This document shows positions 1 through 13,073 of a DNA stretch of 64,000 bases, in pieces. Origin of the DNA: Spizellomyces punctatus DAOM BR117 (Eukaryota > Chytridiomycota > Chytridiomycetes > Spizellomycetales > Spizellomycetaceae); contig NW_015971540.1 of the NCBI RefSeq assembly GCF_000182565.1, positions 1,240,476-1,304,475 of the forward strand, given 5' to 3'. Each line of letters begins with the position of its first letter. The stretch's first letter is position 1. The position numbers and the translations under genes were made by a program. The notes beneath the pieces were generated by a model, which ran no database searches, was not told the DNA's origin, and saw nothing but the letters and a program-made list of their open reading frames with translations.

Positions 1-1212
1 TCCGCTGATTGCTCTGATTCCCCGACGCCCGCTGACTTTGGAGGTATGCGGACAGGTATGACCGTAGTCGTTCGTAATGCGTACTAGCGATATCCATGAC
101 CTGTATAGTATCTCTCCCATTAGAGTCTCAAATACTCGACCTTTTTGTCCGAAATGCCAAACTTACTTGATCCTGTGACATGATGTTGGGGTGATAGGGA
201 ATAGTATTCTCGTAATGGCCCAATGTTCGGACGGAAATGCGGGGTATGAAAAAGTCTCACACTATGGGATATATGGCGGTTTTCTTTGTAAATTGTTTCG
301 CAAGAGGTATCAACCGTAATGTGTTCTATAAAAGAGTTCTTCCCAAAGGACGGCCAAAAAGATGGTGATGGCCGCGCAAAGAAAAAAACTGGTTTTTGGC
401 GGCCGGCCGCGTCCAAGACCCAAGTTACGATTTTCAACCCGTTCGTTTTATCGCCTTGTCGTCGTCGTCGTCGTCGCTTGCAACTCTAGTTGTCCTTACT
501 AAAGCCCGCTTCCTCCAAACCCTCTATAAGAAAAAGCCCCGCTCGAAAGGCAAAAAAAAAAAACTAATGGGCCAAAAGGGCTTTTCGTCCGCTTCCCGCG
601 GTTGGAAGTAGTTATTGATTTTTGGTAACAACCGCTAGTCATGTGATATTGATTATGGAAGGATTTCATTCTTTGCCTTTTGGCTTTTAGTTTTCTTGTA
701 GGTGATGCATGGCGATGGAGAAGTGTGCTGACGGTTCGGTTGCATGCTTGTTTTTGTGTTGTTGTTGTTGAAGGGCTGCTTGAGCTCATTGCATTGGATT
801 GGAAACAATGTCCATTTGCGCGATAGCAGGCCCATCTGAACGCTTCACACTCTACAAGCACACTTGGCCCCATGTAACACTTGATAACTTTTTGCTCGTT
901 CATTCCATGTAAACCCATTGGCATATATCTGGGAATGAACCACCCATATATCAACTCAAAACTCTAGCATCCATACCGATTTGGTGCATACTCTGGCAAC
1001 TTGCAAACTAGTGGTTAAAATAGACCCTAACATGACCCCATTGGACACACGATCAACTGTATCCATTGTCCGCCCACATTTCAAAAAATCCCAACTAGAA
1101 CAGTTACTTGATCATATCCACCTGAAATATAGGTTTCTCATCATAAACATTTCTAGTGCGTATCTGTTCCACTTTTGTATTTTTCTACTGTCCTTTCCAA
1201 AAAACCCAAGCA
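1..1212. other. 5' flank without a recognised gene
   Basis: No convincing coding region was found. Open frames here are short and low in complexity. A GTC/GTC microsatellite lies at about 461-478 and a TTG run at about 757-770. The last few hundred bases are probably the promoter and leader of the plus-strand gene that begins at 1213. Confidence 0.5.
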
Positions 1213-2443
1213 ATGGGCCACGGCACCAGCAAGCCCGTCAAGGCTAGCACACCACCTCCTCCACAACCTCCACAAGATCCCCGCCCAGGCCGCACCGTCC
1301 TCTCCACAGACCCCCCACAAAAGCCCAAGCAGTACGTTTCTGACGGACCACCTGGATTCTTACCCTACGATGATAGAGAGGAAGAAGAACAAGAACGTGC
1401 GAACCGAGACCGCAAGGAACGAGAACGCTTGGAACGGGAACGTTTGGAACGAGAGCAAGTAGACAAGGATCGACTGGATAGAGCACGTAGGGATAAAGAA
1501 CATTCAGAACGGAACAGAGAAAAAGACAAGAATGTTATGCCACCCTCCCGAACTCCTCATCTTGCTGGTAAAAGTCACCGTTCTCCACTATTTTATCGCA
1601 GGAAAAGTCCAATGCACTGCCCCCACACTAACTACTTGTCTCTTTTTTTGTTAGATTCTACCACATTTATACCCCTCTCCCCAACACCCCGCCATACCCA
1701 CACCGACACAAAACCCAAATTCGATAAAGAAAAATTCAAAAAAGCAAATAAAGATCCCGTATGTCCATTTCCTTTCAAATTCCTTCGAGTGTTTGCCTAT
1801 ACTTATATTTTGTCGATAGCCTCCACAACAGGAAACAACCACAATACCTCACCGTGACCCACTCTTTTTGGATGAAAGTGATGAGGATTTCATGGCAGAG
1901 ATTTTACGGGAAACGGATTTTGTCGCCTTGGATCGAGCTCGAGGTGTTGTCTAACCTTGTTTTTGTTTCTTGTTATTATAAAAACAGAAAGTTGAAATGG
2001 TGCTCTAGTTATGCATGTCCCAAAAACACAAAATGCTTTTTGTATTGCGATTTTTTTATGTTGCAAAATGTCAAAAACAAAATATTTTTGTTTCTTAATG
2101 AGTTCGATGCCGACGGGTATGATACCTCGCCTCCCGATTATCTACTCCAGCATTCGGCTGCAATTTATGATCCAAATGCAAATTCCGTTCATGTTCCTAT
2201 TACAAACTCACATCAACTCGTTCGAAACATGTACTTTAAATGGGGCAATGTCTTACATGATGTTTGGCCTCTTCGGCAGCGGGAGGTCCTCGTCCATATT
2301 CCGCCAAGGAGGCCACAGCGGGGTCGCGTTCGATACCCAGTTCAGAGAGACGGGGTGGGTCGGGTTCGAGAGGGACGCCCGGTGCGCGGGGGGGAGCGGG
2401 GACTTCGAATTCGCGGAGGCTTTTGTGGGTCATTTTTGTGTGA
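1213..2443 (+). CDS. Hypothetical protein, charged low-complexity N-terminus, about 5 exons
   Basis: I do not recognise the family. The ATG at 1213 opens with MGHGTSKP, then proline-rich sequence and a long Glu/Arg stretch (about residues 55-105) likely to be helical or coiled coil. Frame and splice signals suggest exons 1213-1567, 1655-1758 and 1832 to about 1945. A fourth exon from about 2102 encodes a globular-looking segment containing SPPDYLLQHSAAIYDP and NMYFKWGN. The first two junctions keep phase exactly; the third needs a weak donor. After KWGN the frame is ambiguous: a 59-nt intron (about 2251-2309) would lead to a Ser/Gly/Arg-rich tail ending at TGA 2441-2443, while two other frames stay open further. 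MGHG could be an N-myristoylation start (Gly2), but this is inference. The existence of a gene is fairly safe; its 3' end is not. Confidence 0.5.
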
Positions 2444-2625
2444 TATGGGTGGGTTTTGGAAAACGATCCAAAGGTTTATAAACTGGGAGCAACAAAGGTA
2501 CGTGATGCTGCTTTTGTCATTTTTATTACGTATCGCTTGGAGCAAGTGTGTGCGTAAAAAAGCTTAACATTTAGGGTTCTTTGTAACAATAGGCTTCAAT
2601 AGGATTATCACAATCGAGTAACGCC

Positions 2626-5273
2626 TTACATCGCAACAAACTCTTCCAAATCCACATCCATAAAATACCCAGTTCCATCTGGCCTCATTCGCAGCTCAAT
2701 AGGTTCACTACTTAAAGCACATTCTACCCACCGTCGCACGTCATTCACACGCACTTGTTCTCCCCCAACGCCATCCCACCCACACCCAAGTAACCTCCTC
2801 CACAACGGATTGATACCCCCATCTTCAGTCCCGACCGCATGTCCAGATTCCACAAGAACGTACACGCCTCCACAACCAACAGTTTGAACGAGCGCCAAAA
2901 AGGGATTCAACGGCTTTTGACCAATCGTGAAATGGACGGACTGAACGGCCCCTTGGATCGGATGTGTAAGTGCTGGAAGGGTACAACCATTCCGCCGCAA
3001 AAAGGACTGGTCTAGCCCCTCGCTGTGCGCGAGTATATACCGGGTAGCGACTTGACATGCAGCACGATGCGCAAGCACACTTTCATGGATATTGTGGGGG
3101 TAACTCAAATCAACCGTCATCACCAAGGATAAAAGCGAAGACGACACGGTTGATTCAGTGTTCAGATCGCGTAACACACATGCATCCATAACCGCCTGCC
3201 ATCCATTCGACAACGCATCATCAAAAGGCAAGGTCGCAATAATCTCACCAGTATGTACGACAACAATATACGACACGGGCTGATTCCAATCCAATCCCGA
3301 TTCCCCGCCGTCTCGATCCTTACCTTCCAAACTCGACTGAACAGTCCGTGACCAAACCCTCGCAAAATCCCTACACAAAACTCTCACCTTCTCCACAACC
3401 GGCATCCCCAACACAACCCCCCGAGTCCTCGTCCCACCCGCCTGTCTCAAAAACAGGGCAACCCAAACCCGTCGTGCAATATCCAACTCATCTGGATGAT
3501 TATTGCATTTGAGCATATTGACGTGCAACCCGCAAAACACATCCTTTAAACACGTTCTTGAATGCATGTATAGCTTTCCGATCCAGCTGGCACCATGCCA
3601 CTGAACCTTTTGGGCAAAATCGAGATATCGATACACGTACCACCCCTTGTACGAGCACTTGCAACCGTCATCAGAGATGATCTCTGCAGTTCGACTACCC
3701 GGAAAATGCCTGTACAAATATCGTGAATCTCATTAACCCGTAGTATCGGTCAACTCAAATATACCTCTTGGACAGCATTCCCCAGGATGATGAGGCTTTT
3801 GTAATTAGCCATCACGAATCGACACATGATATGATCTACACCTGATGTCCACTCACCAGCCAAACGCCAGAGCTTTGATACCCGCTCGCATCGTGCAAGA
3901 GTCGCAGCATCTGTTCGTGAGAGAGCCAATGCAAGGTCCCGTACCATTCTTTTTTGCGCGCCTTCAGGAAATGATATACGAGGAAACTCTGTTGGGACGG
4001 GACCTTTTGCACTGGGTGCGTTGATCCATGGTTTTGGTATTGAAATTGCGCAATGCGGCGGTGCATCCTTTGTGGGTGATGGTGATGGTGTTAACGGTTT
4101 AAATGTACCACTCAATAGTATTCCACGCTTCTTGTTGTCAGACGAGGTCGAACCAGGGGGTGTCAGAATGGGGGAAGATACGAGCGGCTTGGTATGTGAG
4201 GTGTTGCAGGGCAGAGTTTGTCCTGTGATTGTAGTAGATTTCGGTTTCAGCAATTGACCGAGTCGACGTATTTTCGTTAGACCGCTCTTGTCGCTCATTG
4301 GAGGTATCCTTGTGGTTTCCGGTCCACGGCTTTCGCTTTTCGTAATATTAGAGATCTTTGGCGCGGCCCTGATGATGTTCTTTTCCTTGTCACTTGATTT
4401 ACCACTTAATGGAGCGGCTTTCCTGACGATCCCAACCTTTGATTTCCCTCCTCCTTTCACTGGTTTGACCGTTGGTTTCAATGCAGCAGGTTGTGTAGTC
4501 GTGAGAGGCGTGAGCTCGTTTGTTTTCCGTGGTGGTTGCACGGTTTCTGTTGTAGCGGGCACTACTGGCCTAGGTGCTACACTACCCTTTGAGGTCCCCA
4601 AAAACGGTAGACATTGGGTGAGCTGTGATTTTGCGGGATTTCCAGTTTCGCCAGTCGTACTTCGGGCGAGACCGGCTTCATTATGAAAGGGTCGCAAGCT
4701 GCTTTCTGATTTCTGCGGTTGGGCAATAGTATCTGATTTGGTCTGGACGTCTACTTTGAAAGCACTGGGTTTTATCGCAGGTAGTCGGGGGACGGTCTCT
4801 GGCTGACTAGACGTGCCCACATCGAGTATCATCCGCTCATCTGGTGACGGTCCGACAGTGGTATCTGACTGACTCGGTGCCCCTTCCACGGCGGCGCCAG
4901 TTAGAACACCAGGCGACACGGCAAAAGGATTGACTGCCGGTATTGTCGGTTCGGTATTCAGAGCCTGTTCCTTAGGAGTCGGCAACTCGACCACCTCCGT
5001 CAAAACATCCTCATCGTCTCCTTTTTTGGCCATTCTCTTCTTTCCACTCCCCTTCCCATCTCCATTCTTCCTTTTCTTTGTAACCTGTTTTGCATTCTCC
5101 CCCGTACATATACTCGCGAGACTCGGAACCGCGTTACCCGACGCAAAGTGAGCTTCCAAACGCGCAATAAGGTCCGCCTTTTTCCCACCAACTGTAAGTC
5201 CATACTCTCTGCAGCGAGCTTTGAGGATGGGAATGGTGAGTTTGGCCAGTGGTATGGGTTCAGTAGATGACAT
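2626..5273 (-). CDS. SAP-domain protein with F-box-like segment
   Basis: The ATG at 5273 (MSSTEPIPLAKL) is followed at once by a SAP motif: residues about 8-45 contain LKARCREYGLTVGGKKADLI, the helix-turn-helix that binds AT-rich scaffold DNA. A long disordered Ser/Thr/Pro/Lys linker with basic, NLS-like patches follows (about residues 60-430). The last part of this exon has an F-box-like pattern (LARCERVSKLWRLAGEW). The next open segment (to TAG/TAA near 2626) encodes a further 340-360 residues that look genuinely coding and plausibly belong to the same protein. The junction near 3710-3767 has a good donor (GTATAT). The nearest acceptor (acag) breaks the frame; a downstream AG inside the next segment restores it. 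A SAP plus F-box layout would fit a nuclear ubiquitin-ligase adaptor, which is inference. The exact family is not recognised. Confidence 0.6.
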
Positions 5274-5526
5274 GCTGTGCTTCTTGATGTGGGAATGCTG
5301 AAGGTGCAATTGTCCTATTTTGTGGGATAGCGTAAGCAAACTGGGTGGATCTCCGTTCGAGTTGACATTTTACTTGTGCACGTTAGATTCGTATATGGAG
5401 AGGACCTGTTCATCGTATCATCTGAAATAAAAGCTTTTTTCATTCATATCTTGCTCAGAAGATACAATAAACAACCATTTACTCTTTAATTGCAAGACGC
5501 CATTCATTGGCCAAATAGTAGAATCA

Positions 5527-7401
5527 CTAAAAGTCATTATCATCTTCCTCGCTCCCTTCATCCATACCCAGCCGCTCATCATCCCCAAAATCCACTCCCT
5601 CCCCTTCTTCGTACTCCTCATCCTCCTCCTCTTCTTCATCTTCCTCTTCGTCGTCATTGGATCCATCCTCGTCTCGTATCCCAGCGAATTCATCGTCGAA
5701 GGTGTCGCCGTTTATGATATCAGTTGCGGATATGGAAAGATCGTCGTCCTTTTTTCAGAATCAATGAATGATATTTCAAATAAAAGGGGGGGAGAGAGCG
5801 TACCTCGTCCTCTGGCATTGGCTGATCGCTTTCGGATTCAGTATCGCTGAGGTTGCGCAGGGAGCGACTTCGTTGACCGGCGGCTGTTTCGTGTGCTCGT
5901 CAATTTATGTCATTCAGCGTCAATATGAACTTTTCTCTTACCTTTTGGTCTCGACAGTCTTGCACTCGCAGTCTCTGAGACATATGATGACCCCAATACG
6001 GCTCTCATCTCCTTATCCCCTTTCAAAAGCTTCAACTCTTCTTCTCGTAGACGAGTTTGCATTCTTTTTAAGGATTCTTCCGTTTCCTAGTTTGCAGACA
6101 TCTAATTAATAATGGTTCTTGCCAAATGAAGAACATTTTGAGTATACCTCAAACTTGTCTTGTTCTTGTCGGTTGTATTCGTCCAACTGTTGTTCTAGAT
6201 AAGTTAGATTTCGGAAGCGCTCCATGTACGTTTCATAGAGGTTGGTGAGGTCAGCTTCAATTCGCTCGTACTCGTCCATGTACGCCGGTCTGTGTATCAA
6301 ATATTATACGAGTAAATCAAATCTGTGGCCTGGAAAGCGTACCCATATTTGCATTGAGTATCAAGGTGCATACCTGACGCTCTGTAGACTCTGCAATCTC
6401 TTTTGTGCACGATCAAGCTCCACCTTCTTCTTCTCAATCTTGGACATTAGGTTCGTCTCATCAGCCCCCAAATTGTCCAACCCGCTCCTGGTCGTGCCAA
6501 TTTGGTCCTGAAGTTTGGTGATTGCTTCTCTGACTGATGATTCCATTGCTCGAAGCTCAAAAGGACGGGCAATCACAGAGGATCTAATGTCCTACGATAT
6601 GAAAAGATTTAACGTGATAACCAGGAGAGGAATGTGTCAGTAATTTGGCACGCACCTTGAGTTCCATCTCTTTGCCAAGCAGGTCATATAGCTTTGCACC
6701 GTGCTCCGTTATTTCGGATGCCAGCATCCGACATATTTTGAGTTGTGCAAGTTTGCTCGAGATGTCTAGTGCGGGAGTCTCGGCCGTGTCCTTAGTTATA
6801 ACTTTCAGTAAATAGTGACAGCACACAGCCTGACCCAGTATAGAAATTGCACACCTCGCTCTCAGTTGCTTCAACGGTATTCGCTTCGTAGAGAATGCTC
6901 GCAATCTTCAGTAGCTCTCTCACTGCGTTTCCGTCAGCCATATATAGTTTTCGGGTGTTGAGTTTGATGTGCGCTTTAGGAGCCTGGCGAGATGCCCGTT
7001 AAGTAATTTCTCGTTGATAGTGCGAACCTAGATATCTACCATAAAAGAAGCAATAGACTTGATGAAAATTATACGATCCTGTTCGGTTGAGATATCATCT
7101 GATATGTCGATACTGGGGTCGTAACTGATCACGCAACACAAAAGAGTATTAGGATCCAGCGAAGCACTTTGAATAAACAACCAATATCAGTTCCAGACAC
7201 TCACACCTTTTAACCAGCCAAAGCAGAATTTCGGCCACCATTTCGAAATTAGGTGATCGAAAAGACTCCATCGATACAAGCTTGGGATAACCCAGCGAAC
7301 GCATTTTCTCTGTGAATGCTGCAAGTTTTCGTCAGTTTGTGTACAGATGCAAGTTCAACTGGATGTGGGGGACACGTACATCGAACTTCTCTGTAGGACA
7401 T
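5527..7401 (-). CDS. IFT38: Clusterin-associated protein 1 / intraflagellar transport protein 38
   Basis: CLUAP1/IFT38 is a core subunit of the IFT-B complex needed to build cilia and flagella. The start ATG at 7399-7401 gives MSYREVR. Spliced exons then give segments colinear with the family: [20 protein letters not shown] and WLVKR (N-terminal calponin-homology-like domain), [38 protein letters not shown], and [12 protein letters not shown]. The C-terminal coiled coil follows, with [35 protein letters not shown] and [13 protein letters not shown]. The protein ends in a long Asp/Glu tail closing with DDNDF, the conserved end of animal CLUAP1. About ten short introns interrupt it. It is divergent from the CEP95-like gene, whose proposed start is about 210 bp away, suggesting one shared promoter for two centriole/flagellum genes. 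The gene implies a flagellated life stage. Confidence 0.9.
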
Positions 7402-7610
7402 GCTGATGCTTTGAGGATGACGGCCGTATGGGTAAACGGAGAGGAGCTAGACTCGAAGATGGTGAACTCCGATTGATGACAAGACGCGTCGTCCGACAGG
7501 CTAACACGATAGCCAGTGACCTACTGTCTCCAGATCATTTTATAGAAAGTGCTGTCCATCGTGACCATATCTTGATGAAACGACGCCGACCCAATCACCA
7601 GTATCCTGTA
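7402..7610. promoter_or_regulatory. Putative bidirectional promoter of IFT38 and CEP95-like gene
   Basis: About 209 bp separate the IFT38 start (minus) from the proposed CEP95-like start (plus). Two GTGACC hexamers (7516-7521 and 7561-7566) match the GTNRCC half of the RFX X-box seen upstream of ciliary genes in animals. I see no proper second half-site, so the motif claim is weak. Confidence 0.35.
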
Positions 7611-9967
7611 ATGAAATCCGCCGTCTCTCCAGAAAAAGGTGGAGTTCCCCTAATCTTCTTGTTACCGCAGGACACCCGCGAAGCCCTAACCATAACCAAA
7701 AGTCGCCGTCAGAACAATTAACCAACTCCTGACCCGAATCCGTGTCCCTATTAGCCTCACCTCCCTCGCTGACTGCGTTCCGTCATTATGGGTAGCTCTC
7801 TACGAAGGACTCTTTGAGGCTCGCATTCCAGGGATTATCCGTACCAATGCGTCAAGCCATGGTGCCCGAATTCATAACGTCACTTGCGTTCTGGACGAGC
7901 TTGCGACTACGGTTCTTGGGGTGGATTTAGGACACATAAGGGCAGAGGATGTTGTAACGGGGGAGAGAAAAGCTGTTATGAATTTGGTGGAGATATTTGG
8001 GGAACTGGGAAAAGCCATGGACAGGGTGGAAGGGGTCGAAAGCCAGAATGTGTCCAGTGAGCGGCAAGATAAAGGAAAAGGTCCAGTCAGAGAGGAACAG
8101 AGTGCGGAGATGAATTCATATTTTTTGGCAAATGAAGGTGACGACTCATTAGGACTGAACTTGGATGAAGGGTACGGAACTCAACAGATCCCGGAGCTAC
8201 GTGATCTGGCAAATCCACCTGAGGGGGGCCCATCATCAGCAGGCCCATCCGGATACGGTCGTAAATCTAGACCAGAAATCTCTAGTACAACCTTGGAGAT
8301 CCCTTATGAGCCAAAGACAGGTTCTCCGCTTGCATTCACCCAACCCGAGCCCCCACCAAGTCCACCAAAGAAGCGCCGACGTCGTATTCGATCGGGTAGC
8401 ACAGTGTTGACAGATGTTAGGAACGATGTCGAGGAATACCTCCAACAGCAAATGCAACGCGGGCGGGCAAAGGGACGTCATGGCGCCAAAGTAGAAGACA
8501 CACAGAGCACACACTCTGCGCAACCAAGACGATCCAGTACGTCGCCAGTGAAGGTAACAGGCAATTTCTTACCTTTTCTAACATTGCAGGACGCTGATGA
8601 TATTCTGCAGCGCAGTCCTCTCCATCCGCTGCTGAATGTAAATGCCAAAGATACCCCATACACAAAGGCGCTGAAATTACGTCGAGCTCGCTTGTTGCGG
8701 GAACAGAAAGCGCGATCTGGAAAGTCACGACGGGATCATTTACCTCGTCACTCGATAACACCTAAACGACGAGCAACGCTTGCTAAACGACTTCAGGCCA
8801 GACCACTTGAAGGTAGCGATGGAGGTGTCGCTGAGATGGATTATTCAATGGGCATATCAGAACCAGACGATGGAGTATCTGAGCAACAAGATGAAACAGA
8901 CGGGTCTACGACTGAACCTGGCACACCGGCCAAGCCTCTTCCAGAGCGAAACCTGGAAGAATACGAAAAGACTGTTCGAGCTGCTTTACCATCAGCTGAA
9001 ATTCACCCTCGTACTAAAGATCGGGTGTGGAACCAGCAATTGAAAACTTGGGAAAAGGCTTTGGATGACCGGTTATGGAGTGGGACTGTGCGAAATGTAC
9101 GTTCTTGTATGCTTTCACAAATTTGTCCTGCGATTGAATATGTCTTCTTGCGTCCGTATGCAGCACCGAGAAACTCAAAGTGCAATGGACAGCGTCAGGC
9201 CCCTGATACATGCTACAAAGCATTTGCAGACAGACTTGGCTGCTGTAGGTATACTCCCTCCTTGTTGAAGACTCGCTGCGTGCATCTTATATTTCTGGTC
9301 TTGCGACCGTTCCAGCAACGCAGGCGCAAGGAAAGCGAAGCTCTCCGTGTCGTCAAAGCATCAATGCGCGAACAGAAGCGCCGTATCGTCCGCATGGAGA
9401 AACGGCAACGAGATGCGGAATCTGACGTGAAACGATACAAGCAAAAGAAGGCTAGCAAAGATGAGCTTGTACGCACCCAAGTGACCTTAGCACTCATCGT
9501 CCTCATATTAACGCTGTATCGCTCATAGTTAACAGCCAAATTATTCGATACCTACGCCCGCACGGAACGTCAAGCTATCCTTGCCGAACGTCGAGCTCAA
9601 AAAGAAGTTCAAAAGGAACAAGAAAAAGCTCGAAAATTAGCACAGGAGTCTAAGGAAAACTTTTACAAATCCCAAATTGCTCTTCTCATGGAGCAATTAC
9701 AAGAAGCACGGCGGGAAGAAGAGGTTGTTGTCAAGGCCCATGCGGAGGTATGTTTATGCTTCATTTGCCGTCTTATGAAATAATGTTACAATTCTGTTTT
9801 GATAGGAAATGAGACGACTGCTGCAAGACCAGAAGCAAGCAGCTAGGACGCATATTAGGAGGGTAAAAGAAAAGCTCGAGGTTGATGTTGAGGATATGGA
9901 GTTTAGGGAATTGGATGCGGAAAGGGTCGCCCGGGATCTGATGTTTGCCGTTAGACGAAGAAATTGA
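7611..9967 (+). CDS. CEP95-like centrosomal protein
   Basis: Exon 1 is proposed at 7611-7638 (MKSAVSPEK). It joins in phase across a 64-nt intron with a CTAAC branch site to 7703. That yields INQLLTRIRVPISLTSLADC, LWVALYEGLFEARIPGI and GHIRAEDVVTGERKAVMNLVEIFGEL. This is the order of the N-terminal CH-like domain of CEP95, including the phrase on an internal helix ending in a leucine-rich NLLEIF-type motif. A disordered, basic middle follows with a possible NLS (PKKRRRRIRS). The C-terminal half, spread over exons to TGA 9965-9967, is continuous coiled coil (REQKRRIVRMEKRQRDAES, KLFDTYARTERQAILAERRA, EEMRRLLQDQKQAARTHI). CEP95 localises to centrosomes and spindle poles in animals. Its presence fits an organism with centrioles. 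The middle region is poorly conserved, so this is a family-level call. Confidence 0.75.
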
Positions 9968-10166
9968 GCCTGTGTACATTAATACTGCATATTGCTGATG
10001 TACGTATTCTTAAATACAGGTTATGATAACTTGTATCATACGGGCATGTTCAAAAATCATCTTGCTTAAGTAAGGAGTCGCGTAATCATGCTTTTTGTTT
10101 TTTGATCTGCACCAAAACTACAAAACCAGCCTGGGTGGACCAAAAAGTATTCGTTGTTCAGTCAAA

Positions 10167-13073
10167 ATGCCGTCAGACACGGTGTTCCATCATCGTTCGA
10201 AACTTAAGCAGCAAAACAAGCCTTTCAAGTCTCGACATGCCACGAAAGGCCAATTGAAAACAAAGACGAAAGGTAAATTCACTCTGGAATGGTGCCCAAT
10301 GGGGTTTGGGAATGCACTACTGATCTACTGTTTCGTACAGGCAAAGTGGACAAAGTCGCAGCTTCAGTCAAAAATAAGCACAAGCTATCCTCTAGTAAAG
10401 CAGATCGACGCAACCAAGCCAAAGTTCTTCAGCAAAAGAAGAGACACGACATTGTTACATCGAGTCGACTGTTCTCTGGTGCTCATGGATGTCCTAAAAT
10501 AGTTGCGGTGGTCCCTCTTTGCCCTGACGTGGATTCTCATGCCGTCGTAAAGGACTTGTACGCAAGTGTGGGGCAAGAATACGTGGCTGAGACGGTCAGC
10601 ACGCTGTTTGTAGAACGGTTCAAACAGAAAGTACAATTCGTTGCCACACGCAGGCATTTGCTGGATATCTTGGATGCCGTAAAGGTTGCGGATTTTGTAG
10701 TGTTCGTCGTCTCAGCTGAAGTGGAGGTTGATGGGTTTGGAGAGTTATGTTTGACGACAATCAAGGCGCAAGGCGTACCCTCCACTTTGAGCGTGGTTCA
10801 GGTAGGTTGCCATGCCGATTGTCCTCTAAAGTCAACCTTCCGTGAAATCAGATGATATTAACGGTTGTATTCAGCATCTCGAGAAAATCGCATCCAAAAA
10901 GCAAGTTGACATTCGCAAGTCCCTGATCAGTTATATGGAGCATCACTTTCCCGAAGACGCAAAACTGTTTCACACCGCAGTGGAAGCAGAAGCATTGAGT
11001 GCTTTACGCTTTCTGACCCAACAGCGGCCAAAGCCTATAGTATGGAGAGATAGGCATGCCTACATGTTGGGTGAGCGAGTGGAGTTTGAGGCGAACGAGG
11101 AGGGGGAGGTTGGTTGCCACCCTGTCAACCAAAAATGACGACTCTTGTTCATATTTGCTTGTGGACGTTTCTGTAGGACATGGGCACATTGCAAGTGACG
11201 GGATATGTACGTGGGAACAACTTATCCGCAAACCGACTGATTCACCTTCCGAATCATGGCGATTTTCAAATTAAAATGATTGTATCGTGCCCGGTGGCAT
11301 TCGACACTAAAGACAATACGATGGCGACAGATGCGAGGATTTTGGAGACTCCGGAGCCTGAGCTTCAGGTAGGCTGGCGTGGGTGATTTTTGGGACATGT
11401 CTCCGCCTTGGTGCTGAACTCGACCTTTAGGAATCTCTGGTGACTGAGAATGAGCCGGATCCGATGGACGGAGAGCAAACGTGGCCCACGGCGGAAGAGT
11501 TGCGGGAAGCTGATGGTACGGTCTATTTTGCATACAGATCCAAAGTAAAATACTCACGGCCGTGCATTTGGGTAGAGCGCATTGAGGGAATGGGCGGACC
11601 AGCATCCTCAGACGCCGGAACTGTAACCTCTCGAAAGAAAACCAAAAGAGTCCCAAAAGGTACATCCTCCTATCAGGCGGCTTGGATTGTGGATGAAGAC
11701 GACGATTTGGAGGATGAAGAGGAGGAAGAGGAAGATGAGGATGGTGATGTGGCAATGGGGGACGCCGGTGATATGATGGGAGAACCCGTCGATTGGGCCA
11801 GTATGAATCTCGGTCATGGCGCTGGCTCAACTGAGATTGAGCATGAAGATGATGAGGAATATGAAGATGTGGACGTGGAAGAGCGAGAGATTGCCTACGA
11901 GGAAGAATTGGATGAAGATGAAGAGAACCGGCAGTATAAAGAATATCTGGATAAGCAAAAGCAAGAACGGGAGGATCTAGAATTTCCGGATGAAGTGGAT
12001 ACCCCACAAGAAGTCCCTGCCCGGACGCGGTTCCAACGATATCGAGGATTGAAGAGTTTTCGAACATCCGCTTGGGATCCGTACGAAAACCTGCCGATTG
12101 ACTATTCCCGCATTTTTCAGTTTCACAACTTCAAAAGAACAAAGCGACGTGTGTTGGACAGTCTGGATGAAGCGGGCGTATCTCCGGGAACTTTTGTTAC
12201 GGTACATCTTCAGAACGTGCCCCGAGCAGCATATGGTATGTGTGATTGCAAACTCTGTGCATATTCATTTCGCATCAGCTGAACTTTCAATCAGACGAAC
12301 ACAATAGCAAAACTACCCGCCCCTTCGTTCTCTTCTCCCTTCTTCCCCATGAGCAAAAATACTCTACTCTCAACTTTGTCGTCACACGTAACGCAGAGTA
12401 CACCGAACCCGTCAAATCCAAAGACCCTATGCTTTTGCATTGCGGATTCCGCCGTTACGTAGTACAGCCATTGTACTCGACCAATACGCGCGGTGGTACG
12501 AACAATGTTCATAAATTTGAACGGTTTTTGCAACCGGGTAGATCGGCCGTGGCTACTGTATATGCGCCAATTCAATTTGGGCCTGCTCCAGTTCTGATGT
12601 TCAAATATGATGAGAGTGGACTGGCTTGGGATGATGGTATGTGTTTCTCAACCTGTAGGTGGTCGTGCCGTCAGCGTATCAATGATTTTTGCATTTTAGT
12701 CTCTGCACCACCATTCATTGGCCATGGCTCCATCATCGACCTCGACCCATGCCGCATCGTTGCTAAGCGGATCATCCTCACAGGCCATCCCTTCAAAGTT
12801 CACAAGCGTGGTGCTGTCATCCGATACATGTTCTGGAACCCACAGGATATCAATTATTTCAAGCCTGTCCAATTGGTTACAAAGCTGGGGCGGGTGGGAC
12901 ATATTCGCGAGTCTCTTGGTACACATGGGTATATGAAGTGTATATTTGATGGGCCACTTAAAGGGCAGGATACAGTGTGCATGTATTTGTATAAGCGAGT
13001 ATTTCCCAAGTGGACGACGAGGTTGTATGTAGAGGATGGAGATGCAAAGGACAGTATGAAGATGGATGAATAG
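10167..13073 (+). CDS. TSR1: Ribosome biogenesis protein TSR1
   Basis: TSR1 is a GTPase-like but nucleotide-independent factor that binds late pre-40S particles and blocks premature translation-factor docking. The ATG at 10167 gives the basic N-terminus MPSDTVFHHRSKLKQQNKPF, typical of TSR1/BMS1. The following exons give a GTPase-fold region (KIVAVVPLCPDVDSHAVVKD, VKVADFVVFVVSAEVEVDGF, LCLTTIKAQGVPSTLSVVQ). There is no Walker A motif, as expected for TSR1. A very acidic stretch is coded at about 11694-11990. The C-terminal domain contains RTRFQRYRGLKSFRTSAWDP and YENLPIDYSRIFQFHNFKRT, then LHCGFRRYVVQPLYSTNTRG and VIRYMFWNPQDINYFKPVQL. It ends at TAG 13071-13073. About six introns are present. 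The gene has its own promoter. Confidence 0.95.
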
